Made by a program: the position numbers and the translations under genes. From the NCBI RefSeq assembly GCF_900116445.1, contig NZ_FPBH01000007.1, positions 62,001 through 126,000 on the forward strand: a DNA stretch of 64,000 nt, in the 5' to 3' direction. Below the pieces are notes generated by a model that was not told the DNA's origin, made no database searches, and was given only the letters and a program-made list of their open reading frames with translations. Below are positions 26,633-35,483 of the stretch, one piece after another. Each line of letters starts with the position of its first letter. Position 1 is the stretch's first letter. Source of the DNA: Paraburkholderia aspalathi (GTDB taxonomy: Bacteria > Pseudomonadota > Gammaproteobacteria > Burkholderiales > Burkholderiaceae).

Positions 26633-27508
26633 TTACCTGAGCGATTCGCCAATTGCGTCCAGCTCAGCGCGCACCTCGTCAGTCAATTTCAAGTGTGCTG
26701 CCTGCATGTTTTCCCGCAGATGCCCTACCGACGAAGTACCCGGAATCAGCAAGATGTTGGGCGCGCGATGCAGGAGCCAGGCGAGCGCCACCTGCATCGG
26801 CGTCGCGCGGATCTTTTGCGCGATCGTGGAAAGCGCTGACGACTGGATCGGCGTGAATCCGCCAAGCGGGAAGAACGGTACGTAGGCGATGCCTTTCGCT
26901 GCCAGTTCGTCGACCAGCGCATCGTCTTCACGGTGAACCAGGTTGTAGTGATTCTGTACGCAGACGATCTCCGCGATGCCCTGTGCCTCGGCAACCTGAG
27001 TCGCGGTTGCATTGCTCAGGCCGATATGGCGAACCAGCCCTCGCTGTTGAAGTTCGGCAAGCGCCACGACCTGCTTTTCAATCGAGCCTTCGGAGGGGGC
27101 ATGCACGTCGCCCATGATTCGCATATTGACGACGTCGAGTGCATTGAGACCAAGATTGCGAAGGTTGTCGTGAATGCCACGCTCGATATCTTCCGGCTCG
27201 AGCGCCGGCAACCACGAACCATCGCTGCCACGAACCGCGCCAACCTTGGTGACGATCACGAGGTCATCCGGATACGGATGCAGTGCTCCGCGAATCAGCT
27301 GGTTGGTGATGTGAGGGCCGTAGAAGTCGCTCGTATCGATGTGATTGACGCCCGATGCCACCGCTTCGCGCAGCACGGCGATCGCCGCGTCGCGATCTTT
27401 CGGCGGTCCGAATACGCCGGCGCCGGCCAGCTGCATAGCGCCATAGCCCATGCGTTGCACGGGGTGGCCAGCCAGCGGGAATGTGTCCGCGGAGGTGAAG
27501 TTCGACAT
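26633..27508 (-). CDS. Aldo/keto reductase
   Basis: This 291-residue (beta/alpha)8 oxidoreductase has the motif region NHIDTSDFYGPH (Asp and Tyr of the catalytic tetrad), a Lys in VIVTKVGAVRG and IGLSNATATQV. The NADP-binding end is IPGTSSVGHLRENM. The YakC/YeaE-like branch is most similar. An AAGGAGCGCCC leader marks the start at 27508; the in-frame extension upstream runs into the promoter of the divergent LysR gene, its likely regulator. Substrate unknown. Confidence 0.82.
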   Translation of the reverse strand: MSNFTSADTFPLAGHPVQRMGYGAMQLAGAGVFGPPKDRDAAIAVLREAVASGVNHIDTSDFYGPHITNQLIRGALHPYPDDLVIVTKVGAVRGSDGSWLPALEPEDIERGIHDNLRNLGLNALDVVNMRIMGDVHAPSEGSIEKQVVALAELQQRGLVRHIGLSNATATQVAEAQGIAEIVCVQNHYNLVHREDDALVDELAAKGIAYVPFFPLGGFTPIQSSALSTIAQKIRATPMQVALAWLLHRAPNILLIPGTSSVGHLRENMQAAHLKLTDEVRAELDAIGESLR

Positions 27509-27608
27509 AGGGCGCTCCTTGAGGTGAGAGGTTGAGCGGCAGTATGACGAGGATTGCATTGTTCGATAACCAGGCCTAAATTGCACAGGTTGTTAAACAT
27601 TTTGAACA

Positions 27609-28508
27609 ATGGCCATGGAATTCAACGATCTTGCCGCCTTCGTCTCGGTCGCGCGCGCCGGCGGCTTTCGTGACGCCGCGCGCACCAGCGGCGTCTCCGC
27701 CTCCAGCCTAAGCATTGCCGTGCGCCGTCTCGAGTCGAAGCTGGGTATGCGCCTGCTCAACCGAACCACGCGCAGCGTAGCCCCGACCGAAGCCGGATTA
27801 CGTCTGATCGAAAAGCTGACGCCATTGTTCAGCGAGATGGAAGCCGCGCTGGATGTCCTGAACCGGTTCAGGGACAAGCCGAGCGGCACGCTCAAACTCA
27901 ACGTGCCGTCGAGCGCCGCACGCATCGTGTTGCCGACCGTCATTCCCCAGTTCCTGAAGGCCTATCCCGACATACGCGTGGAGGTGGTGGTGGAGGATGG
28001 CTTCGTCGATGTGCTGTCGATCGGTTGCGACGCGGGCATTCGCTACGACGAGCGGCTCGAGCAGGACATGATCGCGATGCCGATCGGTCCACGTGTGCAG
28101 CGCTTCGCTACCGCCGCGACGCCCGGCTATCTCGACACGCATGGCAGACCCGAGCATCCGCGCGACCTGCTGGCTCATGCGTGCTTGCGTGGCCAGTTTG
28201 CCGGCGGCGCTACGCCGACCTGGTATTTCGAGCGTGACGGCGAGGTGGTGCAACTGAATCCGTCGGGACCGCTTCTCGTCAGACCCGGCGCTGCAATCGA
28301 CCTCGCAGTCAGTGCCGCTGTCGCCGGCGTGGGGGTGATTCACCTGTTCGAGGACATGCTGCGCCCGCATCTCGATAGCGGGGCATTGGAGCCGATTCTG
28401 GAGCCGTGGTGGCAGCGCTTTTCTGGGCCGTTTCTGTACTATCCGGGCCGGCGTCATTTGCCGGCACCGTTGCGCGCATTTGTCGATTTCCTGAAGGCCG
28501 GTGATTAG
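27609..28508 (+). CDS. LysR-family regulator (DsdC/AaeR-like branch)
   Basis: This 299-residue protein has a winged HTH in FVSVARAGGFRDAARTSGVSASSLS and the MRLLNRTTRSVAPTEAG wing typical of the large CrgA/AaeR-type branch. The effector domain includes PSGTLKLNVPSSAARIVLP. It is divergent from the aldo/keto reductase with 100 bp between them, where ATTGTTC (27558-27564) and GAACAAT (27604-27610) form a widely spaced inverted pair. Effector unknown. Confidence 0.8.
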   Translation: MAMEFNDLAAFVSVARAGGFRDAARTSGVSASSLSIAVRRLESKLGMRLLNRTTRSVAPTEAGLRLIEKLTPLFSEMEAALDVLNRFRDKPSGTLKLNVPSSAARIVLPTVIPQFLKAYPDIRVEVVVEDGFVDVLSIGCDAGIRYDERLEQDMIAMPIGPRVQRFATAATPGYLDTHGRPEHPRDLLAHACLRGQFAGGATPTWYFERDGEVVQLNPSGPLLVRPGAAIDLAVSAAVAGVGVIHLFEDMLRPHLDSGALEPILEPWWQRFSGPFLYYPGRRHLPAPLRAFVDFLKAGD

Positions 28509-28580
28509 CGTGAGCCTTTTAACTGCGGTTCAGCCGTTAAGAACCCGTGCAGACCATCGCACGCATGAAACCGTCAGTGT

Positions 28581-28614
28581 CGACGGATACCTGCCAAAGT
28601 GCAGGCATCCGTCG
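28581..28614. terminator. Hairpin between convergent LysR and porin genes
   Basis: CGACGGAT (28581-28588) pairs with ATCCGTCG (28607-28614) and, after one mismatch, CCTGC pairs with GCAGG around a 6-base loop. No T tract. Probably a bidirectional terminator. Confidence 0.5.
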
Positions 28615-28640
28615 TAACGGATCGCGTGACGCGAGGCCGA

Positions 28641-29801
28641 TCAGAATGCGTGACGCATCCCCACCGTAACAGCTACCTGCGTATTCGTCGAAGAAGGCGA
28701 GAGCGTGTTGATCATGGCATGCGAGAGCACGGAATCGGCCGGTGCGCCGTGCACGTTCTGATAGACGCCTTCAAGATAGAAGTCGGTGCGCTTGCTGATC
28801 GAATAGTCGGCCTGAAGCATCCCCGTATTCCATCCCGGCGACGAGCCGTTATAAGCGCCATGCGTGTAGGTATACGCGCCCGATAAAGTCAACGCAGGCG
28901 TGAGCGCGTACTTGACGTTCGCTTCATAGTTGTCGAGGCGCAGCGAGCCGCTCAGGGTTCCGGCGGAAGCGTCGTTCGCACCGAGGTAAGTGCCGGTTCC
29001 GAACGAGAAGACGCCCGACGCGTTGTCCATCTGCGTATGGCTCCAGACGAGGCCTACGGTAGCCGGTCCGAACGTGTAGTTGCCGCCAAGCGACCAGATA
29101 CGCTGGCGCTGTGCAAGGAAGTTCGCGCTGGTGTCGCCCGTGGTAGCGGCGCCGCCCGCGCTGCCCGCGTTATTCAATTGCAGGTAGCCGGCAGCAAGAT
29201 TGACGGGCCCTTGCGCATAGGACACACCGAAGCCGTATGAGCGGTTGTTCGCGAAGCTGCCGGCCTTATTGCTGAAGGCATACATCGTTTCGAATGTGAC
29301 GCCGCGGACCGTCGGGCTCGTGTACTTGACCGTGTTGTTGAAAACGACCGAATTGGCGGCAAGATTGTCGTTTTCGAACGGATGCGCAGCCATGTTGCCG
29401 CCCCACGTGTTGAACTCCGCCGTGAGCGGACCGACCAGGTCGTTCATCACGTCAAACTGGCGGCCGAACGTCACCGTGCCGTATGGATCGCTTTGCAGAC
29501 CGACCCACGCCTGAGAGCCGAAACCATCACCGGAGAAAGCCTGGGCTCCGTTATTCAAAAGGAATCCCTGCTCCAGCTTGAAGACCGCATGCAAGCCGCC
29601 ACCGAGATCTTCCGAACCCTTGAGACCGAAGACCGTGTTTTGCGTCGAGCTGCTCACTTCCTGCCAGTTGCTATGCCCACCCTGATTGTTCGTGTAGACC
29701 AATCCTGCATCAATGAGGCCATAGAGCGTCACGCTGCTTTGCGCATGCGCCGAAATAGCAAAGGCGCCCGAAAGCGCGACCACGAGTAAAGACTTTTTCA
29801 T
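28641..29801 (-). CDS. Outer-membrane porin (Burkholderia type)
   Basis: This 386-residue trimeric porin has the signal peptide MKKSLLVVALSGAFAISAHA, the mature start QSSVTLYGLIDAGLVYTNN and a C-terminal ...MRHAF ending in Phe. The internal FGSQAWVGLQSDPYGTVTFG block is the usual conserved hairpin. A GGAGCCAACAGTT leader precedes ATG 29801. It is well separated from the uronate genes by 408 AT-rich bases, so it probably has its own promoter. Solute specificity cannot be inferred. Confidence 0.88.
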   Translation of the reverse strand: MKKSLLVVALSGAFAISAHAQSSVTLYGLIDAGLVYTNNQGGHSNWQEVSSSTQNTVFGLKGSEDLGGGLHAVFKLEQGFLLNNGAQAFSGDGFGSQAWVGLQSDPYGTVTFGRQFDVMNDLVGPLTAEFNTWGGNMAAHPFENDNLAANSVVFNNTVKYTSPTVRGVTFETMYAFSNKAGSFANNRSYGFGVSYAQGPVNLAAGYLQLNNAGSAGGAATTGDTSANFLAQRQRIWSLGGNYTFGPATVGLVWSHTQMDNASGVFSFGTGTYLGANDASAGTLSGSLRLDNYEANVKYALTPALTLSGAYTYTHGAYNGSSPGWNTGMLQADYSISKRTDFYLEGVYQNVHGAPADSVLSHAMINTLSPSSTNTQVAVTVGMRHAF

Positions 29802-30209
29802 AACTGTTGGCTCCGTGATTGAGCGATGTTGAACGTAATTAATTGTGTGCGTTCGATTCCCATTGGCGAGCGCGTTGGCCGCCAACAGGATCTACGAACG
29901 CATGGGCAACGGATAGGCAACGCATTCGCATGGCCGATACCATGAGAATTGCGAAAACATCCGATATTGTTTATTGATTATTGCGTGTGGCGCATTTAAT
30001 AACGTGTGGGTAGCGCGTGCTGACTACAACATCGTTTTCAATTGAATTACGCAGGCGTATCTTGCGAGCCTCTGCCGAAAATGAACAGTGCAATCATATG
30101 ACGGTGAAAATAAATTCCGCGTCAAAAATAAAAGTGTCGTGGTGGAAAAAGAACACGTAAATGGCACGTTCAGACAACGCGCCATGTCAAGCGTAAAAGG
30201 CGCGCATCC
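29802..30209. other. 408-bp AT-rich upstream region of the porin
   Basis: No gene is seen. The stretch around 29960-30135 is clearly AT-richer than the surroundings (TTGTTTATTGATTATTGCG near 29966), fitting a strong porin promoter. It also contains the 3' side of the convergently placed regulator transcript from 30210. I could not settle on one -35/-10 pair. Confidence 0.4.
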
Positions 30210-30941
30210 TTATCGCCACGCTTGAGTAAACTCCCCCACCACGCGGGACAGATGCGACTGCATTGCCTCTCGCGCTGCAACTGGATCGCGGCCCATGATG
30301 GCAGCGAAGATACGCTGATGATCTTCCTGTGACGCCGCCCGCATCGCCGGCGTATGAAAGTGTTCCTCGATCTTGGCCCACAGCGGATCGCTTCGCGCAC
30401 AGTCCCACATCGCGGTGACCATATGCAACAGGACCGCATTGCCGGTCGCTTCGGCAATGCGCATATGAAACTGACGATCAGCCGCGTCGTTAGCCTGCTT
30501 GTCATGCATCTGCTCGCGCATTGTGGTGAGCGCGGAGAAGATACGGTCGAGGTCGCTGTCCTTGCGCTCGGTTGCCGCGAGCGCCGCCACTTCGGATTCG
30601 ATTAACGCACGCGCACGCAGCGTTTCGATCGGGCCGGGGCCGCGTGGCAGCTCGAAGGTCACTGGCTTGGCGCCGATGCCTGCCGACACATAGATGCCCG
30701 ACCCGCCGCGCACTTCGACCACACCTTGCACCTCCAGCGCGATGATCGCCTCGCGAACCTGCGTGCGGCTCACGCCGAATTTGTCGGCCAGGGTGCGCTC
30801 CGAGGGCAATCTCGAACCCGCTTCGAACTCTCCAGACGCCGCGATCAACGCGTGGATCTGTTTCGCGAGGCCGATGTACGAGCGGTCCGTGGCTTCTGCG
30901 TCCTGTCTGTGGGCGAATGGCTGGGTGGAGAAATCGGTCAT
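30210..30941 (-). CDS. FadR-subfamily GntR regulator, UxuR/ExuR-like
   Basis: This protein has 243 residues from ATG 30941. The N-terminal winged HTH includes SRLPSERTLADKFGVSRTQV, followed by EVRGGSGIYVS. A helical FCD effector domain from about residue 95 contains DRQFHMRIAEATGN, with Asp/His metal-binding residues of the family. Longer in-frame starts (30962, 31007) run into an operator site, so I prefer 30941. It is divergent from uxuA; three TGGT-N2-ACCA palindromes of the UxuR/ExuR type lie between, supporting repression relieved by a hexuronate. Confidence 0.8.
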   Translation of the reverse strand: MTDFSTQPFAHRQDAEATDRSYIGLAKQIHALIAASGEFEAGSRLPSERTLADKFGVSRTQVREAIIALEVQGVVEVRGGSGIYVSAGIGAKPVTFELPRGPGPIETLRARALIESEVAALAATERKDSDLDRIFSALTTMREQMHDKQANDAADRQFHMRIAEATGNAVLLHMVTAMWDCARSDPLWAKIEEHFHTPAMRAASQEDHQRIFAAIMGRDPVAAREAMQSHLSRVVGEFTQAWR

Positions 30942-30996
30942 CAAGTGCTCGTGGATAGGCATAGCGAGGCGCCATCTGTGGCCCTCGCGCAAAAAA

Positions 30997-31129
30997 TGGT
31001 ACACCACTTTCGTCCGCCAGCAGCTTTCCCTTCGTTGAAATCAACGCCAACCGCCCGCTCATCACGCAGGGACAAGGCTCAGCACGGAAATAGACTGGTA
31101 AACCACTATCGCCTCAAATTGGTCAACCA
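30997..31129. promoter_or_regulatory. Three UxuR-type operators upstream of uxuA
   Basis: Perfect palindromic TGGT-N2-ACCA sites are seen at 30997-31006 (AC centre), 31096-31105 (AA centre) and 31120-31129 (CA centre, extended as TTGGT...ACCAA). The last two are spaced 24 bp, close to two helical turns; the first is 99 bp away near the regulator start, so repression by looping is possible. Known UxuR/ExuR/FadR sites have this core. Confidence 0.75.
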
Positions 31130-31216
31130 ATCATAATCCGCCTGAATCGGGAGACCGGACAACGCGTTCCCTCCCGAGCCGGCAAGGCTGGTGCAATCAA
31201 TCCAAGGAGTGAAATC

Positions 31217-32257
31217 GTGAAGATGTCTTTCCGGTGGTACGGCGAGTCCGATCCCGTCACGCTGCAGTACATTCGCCAGATTCCCGGCATGACGGATATC
31301 GTGTCCGCCATCTACGACGAGCCAGTGGGCGAAGTGTGGCCCGCGCACAGGATCGCCGCGCTGAAGTCGACGATCGAAGCGGCCGGGCTTCGGTTCGAAG
31401 TTGTCGAATCGGTGCCCGTGCATGAAGACATCAAGCTCGGCAAGCCGGGCCGTGACCGTCTCATCGCCAACTATCAGCAGACCATCCGGAACCTCGCGGC
31501 GGCGGGCATCAAGGTCATCTGCTACAACTTCATGCCGGTGTTCGACTGGACCCGCACGGAACTGTCGAAAACGCTCGAAGACGGTTCGACATGCCTCGCG
31601 TTCAGCACGAAGGAAATCGACGAGATCGATCCGAACAATGGCATTGCGCTACCCGGCTGGGATTCGAGCTACAAGCCCGAACAATTGAAAGCGCTGCTCG
31701 CCGAGTACCGCGAAGTCGACGAAACAAGGCTTTGGCAGCATCTGGAATATTTCCTGAAAGCGATCATTCCCGTCGCCGAAGAATGCGGCATGAAAATGGC
31801 CATTCATCCGGACGACCCGCCGCGCCCTATCTTCGGATTGCCCCGTATCGTGAAGAACCGTGACGACCTCGCGCGCATCGTAGGGATCGTGGACTCGCCG
31901 GCGAACGGCCTCACCCTTTGCTCCGGTTCGCTCGGCGCCGGACCGCAGAACAACGTGGAAGCACTCGTGCGCGAATTCGGCGGCATGGGGCGCATCCACT
32001 TCGCGCACATTCGCAATGTGAAGATCACGCCCGAGGGCGATTTCGAAGAATCGGCCCACCTGTCTAGCTGCGGCTCGCTGGATATCGCCGCGATCGTGAA
32101 GGCGTATCACGACACCGGATTCACAGGCTATTTCCGCCCGGACCATGGCCGCATGATCTGGGGCGAAACTGGCAAGCCTGGCTATGGCTTGTACGACCGC
32201 GCGCTCGGTGCCGTGTATATCAACGGCTTGTGGGAAGCGATGGACAAGCTTTCCTGA
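31217..32257 (+). CDS. uxuA: Mannonate dehydratase
   Basis: This 346-residue TIM-barrel enzyme dehydrates D-mannonate to 2-keto-3-deoxygluconate in hexuronate catabolism. It shows the UxuA start [25 protein letters not shown], the metal-site [23 protein letters not shown] and [10 protein letters not shown]. It is about 50 residues shorter than Escherichia coli UxuA, as in many compact UxuA proteins. AAGGAGTGAAATC gives best spacing to GTG 31217; ATG 31223 is the alternative. Isomerase and reductase partners (UxaC, UxuB) are not in the window. Confidence 0.9.
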   Translation: MKMSFRWYGESDPVTLQYIRQIPGMTDIVSAIYDEPVGEVWPAHRIAALKSTIEAAGLRFEVVESVPVHEDIKLGKPGRDRLIANYQQTIRNLAAAGIKVICYNFMPVFDWTRTELSKTLEDGSTCLAFSTKEIDEIDPNNGIALPGWDSSYKPEQLKALLAEYREVDETRLWQHLEYFLKAIIPVAEECGMKMAIHPDDPPRPIFGLPRIVKNRDDLARIVGIVDSPANGLTLCSGSLGAGPQNNVEALVREFGGMGRIHFAHIRNVKITPEGDFEESAHLSSCGSLDIAAIVKAYHDTGFTGYFRPDHGRMIWGETGKPGYGLYDRALGAVYINGLWEAMDKLS

Positions 32258-32284
32258 AGCCCGAATAAAACGATCCAGACCAAA

Positions 32285-32311
32285 GGCGCCGGCGCCCTGC
32301 CAGCCGGCGCC
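32285..32311 (+). terminator. Strong hairpin between uxuA and the MFS gene
   Basis: GGCGCCGGC (32285-32293) pairs with GCCGGCGCC (32303-32311) around a 9-base loop; a few T and A bases follow only after 14 nt. Because the next gene runs the same way 30 bases on, it is more likely a partial terminator or mRNA stabiliser than the operon end. Confidence 0.45.
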
Positions 32312-32341
32312 GCCATAACGCTATAAAAAACGGAGACTCCC

Positions 32342-33658
32342 ATGCCACGCATCCGATGGACCATGATCTTCATGTGTTTCCTCGCCAACGTCATCAACTT
32401 CGTCGATCGGGCCAACCTGGCGATCGCCGCGCCGAGCATTCGCGCGGAGTTGGGTCTGGACGCGGTCGGCATGGGGCTCGTGCTCAGCGCGTTCTTCTGG
32501 ACCTACGCGTTCCTGCAACTGCCGGCCGGCTGGTTCATCGACAAGGTCGGTGTGCGCGTGAGTCTGGCGCTGGCGGTCGGCTGGTGGTCAGCCTTCACGA
32601 TCGCGACCGGCGCGGCTCGCGGTCTCGCGCAACTCGTGGGCGTGCGACTGATGCTCGGCGTCGGCGAAGCCGCGGCGATTCCGTCGTTCGCCAAGGTTGC
32701 GTTCAACTGGTTTCCGCGCAGCGAGCGCGGGCTTGCGAGCAGCATCTTCGATAGCGGCTCCCGCGTGGGCTCAGCGCTCTCGCTGCCCCTGGTTGCGTGG
32801 TTGATATCCCTTGTCGGCTGGCGTGGCTCGTTCGTGATCACGGGGGGCCTCGGCGTTGTGTGGGCGCTCGCCTGGTGGTTCATCTATCGCGACCCGGAGC
32901 GCTACAGAGCGATTGCACCTGAGGCCGTCGACGCTTTGCTGGCACAGCGCGCCGCCCCTGCCGCAGCCGTTACGTCAGACGAGAACGCCGGCACGGTGTC
33001 GTGGCTCGATCTGTTTCGCTACCGCACGGTGTGGGGCATGATGATCGGGCTCTTCTGTCTCAACTTCGCGATTTATTTTTTCATCACGTGGTTCCCGAGT
33101 TATCTGCTGCAGTCACGTGGATTCTCGCTCGCGTCACTCGGCACGTGGGGTATGCTGCCGGCGCTGCTGGCCATTCCTGGCGGCTGGCTTGGCGGCCTCG
33201 TGTCGGACAGTCTGTTCAAGCGCGGATGGAGCGCAACCGCGGCTCGCAAGACATGCCTTGTGATCGGCATGCTTCTCTCGTCGTCGATTGCGTTGTCGGT
33301 ATTGGTTCAGAGCACGTGGGCATGCCTCGCACTGTTCGCGCTTGCCTACGCCAGCTTGTCGTTCGCCGGCGCTAATGTATGGACCCTGGTTGGCGAAGTG
33401 GCGCCGACACCCGCTCATGTGGCGTCGCTCGGCGGCATTCAGAACTTTGCAGGGAATCTCGCCGGGATTTTTATCACCACATTTACCGGGGTCATGCTGG
33501 CGATCACAAAGGGTTCGTTTGTGATTCCGCTGATGGTTGCGGGCTCGCTATGCGTGGTCGGCGCCCTGTCATATCTGTTCATTGTCGGTAAGGTCGAGCC
33601 CTTGCCTTTACTCCCCCGCACGCGAACGGCAAAGATTGCCGGACATGAAGCCGCGTGA
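32342..33658 (+). CDS. MFS transporter of the anion:cation symporter family, probable hexuronate permease
   Basis: This 438-residue permease has about 12 membrane segments. ANVINFVDRANLAIAAP in the first helix is the family signature of ExuT/GudP-type sugar-acid symporters, followed by QLPAGWFIDKVGVR as the MFS loop. An ACGGAGACTCCC leader precedes ATG. It directly follows uxuA and shares its UxuR-type control region, so a uronate or aldonate such as glucuronate, galacturonate or mannonate is the likely substrate. Confidence 0.83.
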   Translation: MPRIRWTMIFMCFLANVINFVDRANLAIAAPSIRAELGLDAVGMGLVLSAFFWTYAFLQLPAGWFIDKVGVRVSLALAVGWWSAFTIATGAARGLAQLVGVRLMLGVGEAAAIPSFAKVAFNWFPRSERGLASSIFDSGSRVGSALSLPLVAWLISLVGWRGSFVITGGLGVVWALAWWFIYRDPERYRAIAPEAVDALLAQRAAPAAAVTSDENAGTVSWLDLFRYRTVWGMMIGLFCLNFAIYFFITWFPSYLLQSRGFSLASLGTWGMLPALLAIPGGWLGGLVSDSLFKRGWSATAARKTCLVIGMLLSSSIALSVLVQSTWACLALFALAYASLSFAGANVWTLVGEVAPTPAHVASLGGIQNFAGNLAGIFITTFTGVMLAITKGSFVIPLMVAGSLCVVGALSYLFIVGKVEPLPLLPRTRTAKIAGHEAA

Positions 33659-33796
33659 ACAACTACATCGGGACCGCCGGGTTGAACCTGGTGTTCATCT
33701 GGCCTGGCTTACGCAAGAGCATGTTCCACAATCAGCAATTGCGGCCATAATGGGGCAGAAACTTCTGTTAGGACCTTCACCCCCGATGCACCGACT

Positions 33797-35014
33797 ATGA
33801 CCGAAACACGCGTTACCCCGCTGCGCAAATTTGCCGATTTCGTTCGCGAGCAGCGGACGCGCCTGACCGCGCAATGGATGAAAACCGTTTTCGGCGATGT
33901 CGACCTCGTCGAAGCGGACAAGCTCACCTACCAACAACTCGCCGATCACCTGCCGGAAATTCTCGAAGGACTATGCCTTGCGCTCGACGTCGAAGATCTC
34001 GAACGCGTCGAGCCGGCGATCGAACGCGATGCGAGAAAACACGGCCTGGTCCGCTGGCGTCAGGGCTACCGGATCGAGGAACTCGTGCGCGAGCTCGATC
34101 TGTTCCATCAGGTGCTCGCTGACGCGCTGGAAGAATTCGCCGAGCAGGACAGTACGTTCACACGCCGCCATGAAGGACGGGCGCGGCGCCTAATCGCGGA
34201 AACGCTCAGCATGGTGACGCTCACATCGATCAAGGAGGTGGTCAGCGAGCGGGACCGCAAGATCGATGAGTACACCGGCAGGCTCGAGCGCGCCAATCAC
34301 GAACTGACCCTCAAGCAGCGGCTGGTCGGAGATCTTTACGAGTCGCGCATGCAGATCACCCGCAGCGTGGTTCACGATCTGCGCAATTTTCTGAACGCGT
34401 TTTCGGTTGCGCTGCAACTGATCGAACGGGCGCCTTCAAAGGCCGACATAGCACTGACGCTGGCCAACCGGCAAGCTGCGGATATGAAGCAACTCGTTGA
34501 CCAGATGGTCGAGTACTCCGTCGTGCTCGGCGACGGCACGCCGAACACATTCGAGCCAGTGGATCTGCATGCGCTTTACGATGAGCTCGTCGCCTCCTCG
34601 CGCCCGGCCATCGAAGCCAAAGGACTTAAGCTACATGCAGCGTTCGATCCGGCGCTATCCGTAGTCACGTCCAGTCGTCTCAAGCTTAAGCAGATTGCGG
34701 TCAATCTGCTCTCCAACGCGACGAAGTACACGAAGTCCGGCGAGATCCAACTTGCCTTCGCCATGGCCGATGCGGAGCACTGGTCGATTCGCGTGTCGGA
34801 TACTGGCGTGGGCATCGCCCCTGCGGACGCGAACCGCGTTTTTGACGAATTCGAGCGCGCTGCAGGCGACGATATTCCCGGCACGGGTCTCGGTCTTGCG
34901 ATCGTCAAGGAGCTCTGCCGCGTGCTAAACGGCCAGATTGATTTTGCGTCACACGAAGGCGTTGGAACGACGTTCGAAATCCGGTTCCCGCTCGTGCTCA
35001 CCGAAGCCGAATAA
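33797..35014 (+). CDS. Soluble sensor histidine kinase with RsbRD-like N-terminal domain
   Basis: This 405-residue protein lacks signal peptide and membrane segments. Residues ~10-145 are all-helical and resemble the RsbRD N-terminal sensor domain (RHEGRARRLIAETLSMV). A coiled coil (~150-185) leads to the HisKA box ITRSVVHDLRNFLNAF with His193. The HATPase domain shows NLLSNATKYT, DTGVGIAP and GTGLGLAIVKE. No response regulator gene is adjacent, so it is an orphan kinase; partner and stimulus unknown. It stands alone after the uxu operon. Confidence 0.82.
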   Translation: MTETRVTPLRKFADFVREQRTRLTAQWMKTVFGDVDLVEADKLTYQQLADHLPEILEGLCLALDVEDLERVEPAIERDARKHGLVRWRQGYRIEELVRELDLFHQVLADALEEFAEQDSTFTRRHEGRARRLIAETLSMVTLTSIKEVVSERDRKIDEYTGRLERANHELTLKQRLVGDLYESRMQITRSVVHDLRNFLNAFSVALQLIERAPSKADIALTLANRQAADMKQLVDQMVEYSVVLGDGTPNTFEPVDLHALYDELVASSRPAIEAKGLKLHAAFDPALSVVTSSRLKLKQIAVNLLSNATKYTKSGEIQLAFAMADAEHWSIRVSDTGVGIAPADANRVFDEFERAAGDDIPGTGLGLAIVKELCRVLNGQIDFASHEGVGTTFEIRFPLVLTEAE

Positions 35015-35483
35015 CTACCTGTCGGCATCCGGCACCCAAACCGGATGATCAGTACATTTTAATTATTACGATTAACAAACAAACACATTTAACTTCGTAA
35101 TAAATAATCGATTAACTCACACACGCATCACGCCCCGACCGGCCGGGCCCTGCGCGACTTCAAGCACAATTTCCCGAAGTTGCAATTACGGAAATCCGGT
35201 ACATCCTTGACAAAGGCCGGTGGCGTCACCTATTTTTCATCTGCCGCCAATATACGAATATTCGATTGCGGAAAAATGCCCCGAAAAGAACCGGAATATC
35301 CAATCCAGATATTTAGTTATTCTACGCATACTGCATAGAGATCTGAATCTATGCGCTTTGAAGTAAGTTGGTCTCACCGCTGCATGCCGACGATGCATCA
35401 CTAATATTTCGAACTCCGATATATTTTCATCGGCGATAGCGGCCTTTGTGAAACGGTATCTGAACCCACCACCAAGGATAGAG
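35015..35483. other. 469-bp AT-rich intergenic region before the S10 peptidase gene
   Basis: No gene is recognised. The part at 35050-35120 is very AT-rich (TTTTAATTATTACGATTAAC) for this genome and likely contains the peptidase promoter; 35230-35430 is also AT-rich. No convincing palindrome was found. Confidence 0.4.
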
